Origin: an uncultured bacterium
GTDB taxonomy: Bacteria > Bacillota > Clostridia > Christensenellales > QALW01
NCBI GenBank assembly: GCA_905214315.1
Contig: CAJMLN010000003.1
Location: 16,052-80,051, forward strand
Direction: 5' to 3'
DNA length: 64,000 nt
Shown: positions 58,336 through 64,000 of the stretch, piece after piece
How the letters are laid out: every line of letters begins with the position of its first letter
How positions within the stretch are numbered: position 1 is the stretch's first letter
Made by a program: the position numbers and the translations under genes
The notes under the pieces: model-generated
Database searches by the model: none
Told to the model about the DNA's origin: nothing
The model's input: only the letters and a program-made list of their open reading frames with translations

Positions 58336-60012
58336 ATGCTTCAGCAGCTTTCTATCAAAAATATTGCGCTTATTGAAGAGCTTTCCATTGAATTTGAGAG
58401 CGGGTTTAATGTGCTTTCCGGCGAGACCGGTGCGGGTAAATCCATTATTATTGATTCACTGAATCTGGTGCTGGGAGAACGCGCGGACAAGGAGCTTGTG
58501 CGCAGCGGTACGCAAAAGGCCCGTGTAGAAGGAATTTTTTCGGTGAATGAAAGCATTTGTGAGCTTTTGGATGAGGCCGGGATTGAGTGCGAGGATGGGC
58601 TTTTGATCATTTCGCGTGAAATTTCCGTGGACGGAAAGAGCGTTTGCCGGATGAACGGTTCGGCGGTAACGCTTTCCTGTTTGAAAAAAGTAGCGGACAA
58701 GCTGGCGGATATTCATGGACAGCATGAACACCAGACACTGTTGAACAAAGACAGTCATTTGGCTTTTTTGGACAGCTTTGCGGGCCACGCCGTCCGGGAG
58801 CAGAAGGAAAATGTAAAACGCGCCTATGCGTATTATAAAGCCTGCCGGGAAAAGCTGAACGGGGATTGGGGAACGCAGGAAGAACGTACGCGCCGAATGG
58901 AGATGCTGGAGTATCAGATGCATGAAATTGAAGAGGCGGAGATCGTTCCGGGGCAGGAAGAAGAGCTGCGGCAGCGCCGGGAGGTTCTGCTGCATGCAGA
59001 TAAAATTATCAGCGTGCTGGCGCAGACGCAGCATATGCTCCGGGATAACGCGCTGGATGCTGTTCGCGGTGCAAGCGGGAGTTTGGAGGATATTGCGGAT
59101 AAGGGCGAAAAATATTCTCTTTTGAGCCAGCGTCTCGAGAGCGCTTTTTATGAGCTGGAGGATATTGCTCAGGAGCTGGAACTCACCGCCGATACCGTGG
59201 AAGCGGATCCCTATGAGCTGGAACGCATTGAGGATAGGTTGGCACAGCTGAAAAAGCTTTACCGAAAATACGGCAGTGATGAAGAGAGCGTTTTGAAGTA
59301 TTTGGATGATGCTTTGGCGGAAGCGGAGCGTTTGCAGAACGCAGAAGAAACAATTGCCGAGCTGGAAAGACAGGAAGCGCAGTTTAAGGCCGAATATGAC
59401 CGGCAGGCGGAAATTTTGAGCGCTTTGCGCCATGACGCGGCTATCGCCTTTGAAGACAGGCTTCAGAGCGAGTTAGGACAATTGGGGATGAAGAATGCAA
59501 CGCTGGAGGTGGAATTTTCAGAAGAATCGGTGTTTTTGCCCGAAGGGAAAGATCAGGTGGAGTTTTTATTTTCGGCCAATGCCGGAGAGCCGGTAAAGCC
59601 GCTTTCCAAAATTATAAGCGGCGGTGAAATGAGTCGTTTTATGTTGGCAATGAAAAGCGTTGCCGCAGATGATGTTATGCTGCCGACAATGGTTTTTGAT
59701 GAGATTGATACGGGTATCAGCGGGCAGGGCGCGCAGGTTGTTGCCCAGAAGATAGCAGGTTTGGCGCGAAACCATCAGGTGATTGCCATTACCCATTTGC
59801 CGCAGCTGGCATCTATGGCGGACTGTCATTTTTTAATCAGGAAAAATTCTGATGGAATTCGTACTAAAACGAATGTTGTAAAGATGGATGACCGGCAGCG
59901 TACCTCTGAAATTGCCAGATTGTCCGGCGGAGCGGAAACCAGTCTGGCCTTGGAGCGGGCTGCGGAAATTTTGGCGCAGGCCAGGGCATTTAAAGAAAAA
60001 ACGGAGTATTAA
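58336..60012 (+). CDS. recN: DNA repair protein RecN
   Basis: A 558-residue SMC-like ATPase in double-strand-break repair. Walker A G-E-T-G-A-G-K-S-I is near residue 30 and the Q-x-x-H loop (D-I-H-G-Q-H-E-H) near 130. A coiled coil spans about 155-365. The signature I-S-G-G-E-M-S-R near 428 is followed by Walker B M-V-F-D-E-I-D-T-G near 453. It is followed by a strong terminator that ends the dxs-recN operon. Confidence 0.95.
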   Translation: MLQQLSIKNIALIEELSIEFESGFNVLSGETGAGKSIIIDSLNLVLGERADKELVRSGTQKARVEGIFSVNESICELLDEAGIECEDGLLIISREISVDGKSVCRMNGSAVTLSCLKKVADKLADIHGQHEHQTLLNKDSHLAFLDSFAGHAVREQKENVKRAYAYYKACREKLNGDWGTQEERTRRMEMLEYQMHEIEEAEIVPGQEEELRQRREVLLHADKIISVLAQTQHMLRDNALDAVRGASGSLEDIADKGEKYSLLSQRLESAFYELEDIAQELELTADTVEADPYELERIEDRLAQLKKLYRKYGSDEESVLKYLDDALAEAERLQNAEETIAELERQEAQFKAEYDRQAEILSALRHDAAIAFEDRLQSELGQLGMKNATLEVEFSEESVFLPEGKDQVEFLFSANAGEPVKPLSKIISGGEMSRFMLAMKSVAADDVMLPTMVFDEIDTGISGQGAQVVAQKIAGLARNHQVIAITHLPQLASMADCHFLIRKNSDGIRTKTNVVKMDDRQRTSEIARLSGGAETSLALERAAEILAQARAFKEKTEY

Positions 60013-60026
60013 AAAATTTAAAAGAT

Positions 60027-60071
60027 ATCTCTGCAGCACTGATAAAAAACAGCGCCGCAGAGATTTTTTTT
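60027..60071 (+). terminator. Rho-independent terminator after recN
   Basis: An 8-bp stem ATCTCTGC/GCAGAGAT (60027-60034 with 60057-60064) with a partly paired interior, followed directly by seven T residues. Confidence 0.85.
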
Positions 60072-60288
60072 AAATTTATTTATTTTTTTGCATAAAATAA
60101 GAAGGAGATTTTTTATAAAGCAGTCAATCAGATAAAAATACATAAAAGCACAAAAAATGGTTACTTTAATAGATAAACGGCTAAAATTTCGAATGTGTTT
60201 CATAAAAAAAGAGATACGTGCCAAAAATTTTTAGAGTATTTGCAGAGCATCAAGAGAAAATAACAGCAGCCTGAAATGAGGAGAGAAC

Positions 60289-61464
60289 ATGAAATTAAAA
60301 AAATTTTTTACTGCTGTATGCGCGGCTGTTGCCATAGCTGTTTCCCAAACGGCACCGGTTGCAGCCTTGTTTGAAAAAAATGATATTACAATATATGAAA
60401 GCGAACTTTTTCAGAAGCAGGGAATTTCGGTTGCGGCGGATGCACAGTGGGGAAGCTATGATACGGGCGGGTCAGTCGTGGAGGTACCGGTCAGGTTTTT
60501 AGGCATTACTGTCGGTACGAAAAGAATAACCGTAAAAGAAGATCACCAGGTATGGCTGGGCGGGCAGGCGGTTGGTGTGGCAATGTACACGAATGGTCTG
60601 TTTGTTACAGATACGGTGGCGGTGGAAAATACCGAGGGGAAATTTGTTACACCAGCTGCAAATGCAGGAATTAGAAAAGGCGATTATATTGTATCGGCCA
60701 ACGGTGTAAAGTTAGATGACGTGTCTACCATGGATGCCGTATTAAAAGCCTGTAACGGAGAAAAGATTACGCTGGGTGTGCAAAGGGACGGCACGGATTT
60801 TGAAGTGATGATTACACCGGTAAAGAGCATAGAGGATCAAAAATACCGCTTGGGGCTTTGGATGCGCGATAGTGCGGCCGGGCTTGGTACGGTAACGTAT
60901 GTGGACACCAGAGACAATCATTATATGGCTCTGGGACACGCCATTTGCGACGGAGATTCGGGCAAAGTACTTTCTGTTGGCAATGGGCGAATCGTTGATT
61001 GTACGATATCCAGCGTACAAAAAGCAACCAAAGGAAATGCCGGAGAGCTTAAGGGAAGCTTCGGTGTAGGCGCGCAGGTACTGGGAACGATAGAAGAAAA
61101 TACACAGTTTGGTTTAAGAGGTACGGCGGACGAGACGTTTCAAAAGGGAGAATTGGTCAATTTAGGCTCTAAGGAACTGGTACATGAGGGCGCGGCTGAG
61201 ATCTATTCAACGGTAGACGGAACCGGAGTAAAAAAATATCAGATAGAAATCGTTCATGTAAACGATCAGACGCATCCGCAGGAAAAGAGCATGGTCATTA
61301 AGGTTACGGATCCGGTGCTGTTGGAGAAAACAGGGGGGATTGTTCAGGGGATGAGCGGCAGTCCGATCGTTCAGGACGGCAAGCTGATCGGTGCGGTTAC
61401 CCATGTAATGCTGAGCGATTCTGCAAGGGGATACGGAATTTTTATTGACTGGATGATTAATTAG
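60289..61464 (+). CDS. spoIVB: SpoIVB peptidase (sigma-K checkpoint protease)
   Basis: A 391-residue S55-family serine peptidase with an N-terminal signal/anchor (residues about 5-27), a PDZ domain (about 118-180: A-G-I-R-K-G-D-Y-I) and the peptidase domain. The catalytic His is in L-G-H-A-I near residue 219 and the catalytic Ser in G-M-S-G-S-P-I near 358. SpoIVB made in the forespore signals to activate pro-sigma-K processing in the mother cell. I see no sigma-A promoter in the 217 nt after the recN terminator; a TCATA/CCAAAAAT pair near 60202-60230 could be a sigma-F/G promoter. Confidence 0.93.
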   Translation: MKLKKFFTAVCAAVAIAVSQTAPVAALFEKNDITIYESELFQKQGISVAADAQWGSYDTGGSVVEVPVRFLGITVGTKRITVKEDHQVWLGGQAVGVAMYTNGLFVTDTVAVENTEGKFVTPAANAGIRKGDYIVSANGVKLDDVSTMDAVLKACNGEKITLGVQRDGTDFEVMITPVKSIEDQKYRLGLWMRDSAAGLGTVTYVDTRDNHYMALGHAICDGDSGKVLSVGNGRIVDCTISSVQKATKGNAGELKGSFGVGAQVLGTIEENTQFGLRGTADETFQKGELVNLGSKELVHEGAAEIYSTVDGTGVKKYQIEIVHVNDQTHPQEKSMVIKVTDPVLLEKTGGIVQGMSGSPIVQDGKLIGAVTHVMLSDSARGYGIFIDWMIN

Positions 61465-61535
61465 ACCAAATAAGACAATCAAAGACATTGCTTAAAGCCT
61501 GCAGATGCTTTAAAATGCAATTGAGGTGATTGTCT

Positions 61536-61883
61536 TTGTACATAATGCGGATCACAAATCTTTTGAATTTTTTGGGAATGAACCCCAAGATGAAGGGATA
61601 TCAGTATAGCCGGTGCGCTGTGGAATTGCTTTTAGGGCAACCCCATCCTCCGGAGATTGAAAGCATTTATGAACAGGTGGCACAAAAATTTGGTACGAAC
61701 AGCAGCTGTGTGGAAAGAAATATTCGTTACGCAATAGAAACTACGTGGGAAAAAGGGTACCTGAACGGCATCTTTACGGTGTTTGGCTATACTGTGAGCC
61801 AGGATCGCGGCAAACCGACCAATCGGGAATTTTTGTTTATGCTTGCCGAAAGGATAAAGACGAATACAGACAAGGTGTGCTGA
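61536..61883 (+). CDS. Stand-alone Spo0A C-terminal (DNA-binding) domain protein
   Basis: A 115-residue protein consisting only of the Spo0A effector domain. It shows L-G-M-N-P-K-M-K-G-Y-Q-Y near residue 14 (Spo0A: I-K-G-Y-Q-Y), the recognition-helix region S-C-V-E-R-N-I-R-Y-A-I-E near 57 (Spo0A: S-R-V-E-R-A-I-R-H-A-I-E), and F-G-Y-T-V-S-Q-D-R-G-K-P-T-N-R-E-F near 85. The phospho-receiver domain is absent: only 71 nt separate this start from spoIVB. The start is TTG 61536 with AGGTGA 6 nt upstream. Position after spoIVB is that of spo0A. It may be a constitutive or competing regulator, or a reduced spo0A. Confidence 0.88.
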   Translation: MYIMRITNLLNFLGMNPKMKGYQYSRCAVELLLGQPHPPEIESIYEQVAQKFGTNSSCVERNIRYAIETTWEKGYLNGIFTVFGYTVSQDRGKPTNREFLFMLAERIKTNTDKVC

Positions 61884-61933
61884 ATAGCCTTAAAGTGTGA
61901 ACCAGGTTTCACATGAAAGAGGTGAAATATAGC

Positions 61934-62521
61934 TTGAATCTTTATCGTGAAAGATGGAAGCTTGTTGCTTTTTGTATCATTGCGGCAGTTGGCTTTTCTA
62001 CTGGAATCCATTATTCCGGTATTTTAGGAGCAGAACAGATCGAGGCGGCAAAGGGGTGCTTTGAATTCGGCCTGTGGGCGCTTTTCAGCGGCGGAGGATA
62101 TGGGGAATGTATAGGAAAACTTGTATTTTCCTGTTTAAAAAATTACGGAATGTTTATTTTAGGTTGCTTTTCGTGGCTGCTTTTTGCTATAGTTCCGGTC
62201 ACATTGTTTGGTGTCGGTTTTAAAACAGGTGTATGTTTTTCTTTTGTAGCAGCGGTTTTGCGCTGGCGGGGAATTGTGGAAATAATTTTTATGATGTTTG
62301 TTTCTTTAATTGTTCTGGCTGCAGCTGTGCTTCTGGCCATAGCGGTTCTAAACCGGTGCATTTATCATCAAAATTTTAAACGGATGGATAACAGTGATAA
62401 AAATTTCCTTTTTCATAGTTTGATAGCGCTGGGAGCTTATTTTATATGTTTTGCGGTGCTTTTAGCGCTTTGCTGTTTTACACAGAATCATTTAAATGGT
62501 TTTTTTAACACTTTCTTATAA
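61934..62521 (+). CDS. spoIIM: SpoIIM-like membrane protein
   Basis: A 195-residue membrane protein with five to six hydrophobic segments, resembling SpoIIM, a component of the DMP peptidoglycan-hydrolase complex that drives engulfment. Recognition rests on length, topology and the middle G-C-F-S-W-L-L-F...G-V-G-F-K-T-G region, plus position between spoIVB/spo0A and a D,D-carboxypeptidase gene. I prefer TTG 61934 (GAGGTGA 8 nt upstream); ATG 61913 has no good ribosome binding site. Confidence 0.7.
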   Translation: MNLYRERWKLVAFCIIAAVGFSTGIHYSGILGAEQIEAAKGCFEFGLWALFSGGGYGECIGKLVFSCLKNYGMFILGCFSWLLFAIVPVTLFGVGFKTGVCFSFVAAVLRWRGIVEIIFMMFVSLIVLAAAVLLAIAVLNRCIYHQNFKRMDNSDKNFLFHSLIALGAYFICFAVLLALCCFTQNHLNGFFNTFL

Positions 62522-62588
62522 AAATTAACAAAATAATCGCTCCTGATCTGCAAAAAATAATAAAAAACAGAAAAGGAGATTTTTTTAT

Positions 62589-63734
62589 ATGCGAAAATTT
62601 GCAGTGTTGGCGTTGATTTGTATGTTTGCGATCATACCGTTAAGCGTCAATGCCGAAAATGACGGACTTGTAATTGAAGCAAAATCCGCGATATTAATTG
62701 ATTCGGTAAGCGGTAAGGTGATGTTTGAAAAAGAAGCCGATCAGCCGCTGCCGATTGCAAGCGTTACCAAAGTAATGACGCTGGACCTTATTTTTGATGC
62801 GGTGGAAAACGGCGCGCTCTCTTTGGATGAAAAAATAAAAATCAGTACCAATGCCGCCGGAATGGGAGGCTCTCAGGCCTTTATTGATGCCGGATACGAA
62901 TATACGGCGTCTGAATTGATAAAATCCATTATTATTGCTTCGGCCAACGATGCGGCGGTAGCCATGGCCGAGCGCCTTGCCGGAAGCGAAGAAACGTTTG
63001 TTGCTAAGATGAATAAAAAGGCCCAGGAGCTTGGTATGACGGCGACTACGTTTAAAAACTGCACCGGTCTGCCGGAACAGGGACATCTTTCCACTGCCAG
63101 GGACGTGGCAAAAATGTCCCGTGAGCTGTTGAAGCATAAGGATTATTTTACCTGGAGTACTACCTGGATGGACGAGATCCGCCATGAGAAGGACGGCCGC
63201 GTGACCGAGCTGGTAAACACCAATAAGCTGATCCGTTCTCTCGCCGGCTGCGACGGTCTCAAAACGGGATCTACGAGCGAAGCAAAATTTTGTATTACAA
63301 CAACGGCAAAACGCGGCGATATGCGCTTAATTTCCGTTGTATTAGGCGGTTCTACCAGTGCGCTGCGATTTGAAGACGCGGCAAAGCTAATCAATTATGG
63401 CTTTGCGAATTTTGAGAATAGAAGCGTGGTTTCCGCCGGTGAGCAGCTGGATATTAAAATTCCGCTGAATAAGGGCATAGAGAAAGAAATTGGAGTTACT
63501 GCTGCCCAGGGCTTTTCCGTCTGTGTTGCCAATGACGGCAGCGAAGTTGTGGAAACGCGCATAGAACTGCCGGAAAGTGTTGAGGCGCCGGTTGCAAGAG
63601 GACAGGTGCTGGGAAAGATGATTATTACACTTGACGGTACAGAGATTGGCAGCGTTGATCTTTTAGCTGATAATGATTATAAGAAAGCCGGATTTATTGA
63701 CCGGATTAAAGATATTATAACCTTTTGGAAATAA
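62589..63734 (+). CDS. dacF: D-alanyl-D-alanine carboxypeptidase (DacF/DacB type)
   Basis: A 381-residue low-molecular-weight PBP (peptidase S11). It has a signal peptide (about residues 1-22), S-V-T-K near residue 58, S-A-N near 118 and K-T-G near 221. A C-terminal beta domain and a final amphipathic helix anchor it to the membrane. It trims the terminal D-Ala of peptidoglycan stem peptides; the sporulation neighbourhood suggests DacF, made in the forespore. AAGGAG lies upstream of the ATG. Confidence 0.9.
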   Translation: MRKFAVLALICMFAIIPLSVNAENDGLVIEAKSAILIDSVSGKVMFEKEADQPLPIASVTKVMTLDLIFDAVENGALSLDEKIKISTNAAGMGGSQAFIDAGYEYTASELIKSIIIASANDAAVAMAERLAGSEETFVAKMNKKAQELGMTATTFKNCTGLPEQGHLSTARDVAKMSRELLKHKDYFTWSTTWMDEIRHEKDGRVTELVNTNKLIRSLAGCDGLKTGSTSEAKFCITTTAKRGDMRLISVVLGGSTSALRFEDAAKLINYGFANFENRSVVSAGEQLDIKIPLNKGIEKEIGVTAAQGFSVCVANDGSEVVETRIELPESVEAPVARGQVLGKMIITLDGTEIGSVDLLADNDYKKAGFIDRIKDIITFWK

Positions 63735-63797
63735 AGGGTTTTATTGACGAAATACTCTTTTTGTGATATCATAGCAAAAAATAAAGGAGAATACGCT

Positions 63798-64000
63798 ATG
63801 AGACTGCATGAGGGTATGACTGTAAATGAAAAAGGGCATTTAGTAATAAGCGGCTGCGATACTGTTGCGCTTGCAAAACAGTATGGCACGCCGCTTTATG
63901 TGCTTGATGAGGCTTTGATGCGCAAGAACTGCCGTGCGTTTAATGTTGCCATTAAAAAATATTTTAATTACGGCATGGTAATGTACTCTTCCAAATCTTT
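63798..64000 (+). CDS. lysA: Diaminopimelate decarboxylase (N-terminal part, cut by window edge)
   Basis: The first 67 residues of a PLP-dependent fold-III decarboxylase: Y-G-T-P-L-Y-V-L-D-E near residue 29 and Y-S-S-K-S at the edge, where the lysine binds PLP. LysA makes lysine from meso-diaminopimelate, also a peptidoglycan component. AAAGGAG lies 8 nt before ATG 63798. The rest lies beyond the window. Confidence 0.9.
   Translation, partial: MRLHEGMTVNEKGHLVISGCDTVALAKQYGTPLYVLDEALMRKNCRAFNVAIKKYFNYGMVMYSSKS

Noticed and set aside
1..64000. CRISPR array, prophage or intact insertion sequence
   Set aside because: No regularly spaced repeats, no transposase, integrase or phage structural genes were seen.

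Overview
The window looks like a chromosomal segment of a spore-forming (or sporulation-derived) member of the Bacillota, most likely class Clostridia; I cannot name a genus. The grounds are the gene order (prpC-prkC-rsgA-rpe-spoVM-asp23-amaP-nusB-folD-xseAB-ispA; mreBCD-pbp2-yggS-sepF-divIVA-lspA-rluD; oapA-dxs-tlyA-nadK-argR-recN-spoIVB), sporulation genes (spoVM, spoIVB, a Spo0A DNA-binding domain, a SpoIIM-like protein), a T-box leader on thrS, sigma-A type promoters and strong GGAGG ribosome binding sites. It is mostly conserved core chromosome with no intact mobile element, prophage or CRISPR array.

Layout. 1-2.46 kb: minus-strand tRNA genes (Leu-TAG, Val-GAC, Thr-GGT, Arg-CCT), an AEC-family permease, and a pair of diverged structured repeats. 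2.5-13 kb: accessory genes: a KtrAB/TrkHA potassium uptake pair, a small XRE regulator, an SsuBC-like ABC transporter without a binding protein, a Gfo/Idh oxidoreductase, a DMT transporter divergent from a PocR-AraC regulator, a lipoprotein, and an NAD-dependent epimerase divergent from a TetR regulator. 13.2-35.6 kb: a dense plus-strand housekeeping run: pcrA, ligA, yicC, remA, gmk, rpoZ, priA, def, fmt, rsmB, rlmN, prpC, prkC, rsgA, rpe, a 49-aa membrane peptide, spoVM, asp23, amaP, nusB, a TsaD paralogue, folD, xseA, xseB, ispA. 35.7-40.6 kb: a small Spo0E-like ORF, a two-gene TauE/SafE exporter, a Ppx/GppA-HD protein and an aconitase-superfamily hydratase. 40.6-50 kb: cell shape and division (mreBCD, PBP2, a HlyD-like protein, yggS, sepF, divIVA, DUF5665, lspA, rluD). 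50-53.1 kb: T-box-controlled thrS and a TIM-barrel epimerase. 53.2-53.83 kb: a 640-nt gene-free block that I identify as OLE RNA (Ornate Large Extremophilic RNA), followed at once by its membrane partner gene oapA. 54.4-60 kb: dxs, tlyA, nadK, argR, recN. 60.3-64 kb: spoIVB, a receiver-less Spo0A domain gene, a SpoIIM-like gene, a D,D-carboxypeptidase and the start of lysA.

How it fits together: many neighbours overlap by 4-8 nt (ATGA or TTGA junctions), implying translational coupling in long operons for DNA repair, protein maturation, ribosome maturation, Ser/Thr kinase signalling and one-carbon/isoprenoid metabolism. The most notable element is the OLE RNA-oapA pair, a large RNA-protein complex of incompletely understood function. 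Next are the Spo0A gene reduced to its DNA-binding domain, the spoVM gene with a companion small membrane peptide, and the repeated structured element between the tRNA genes.
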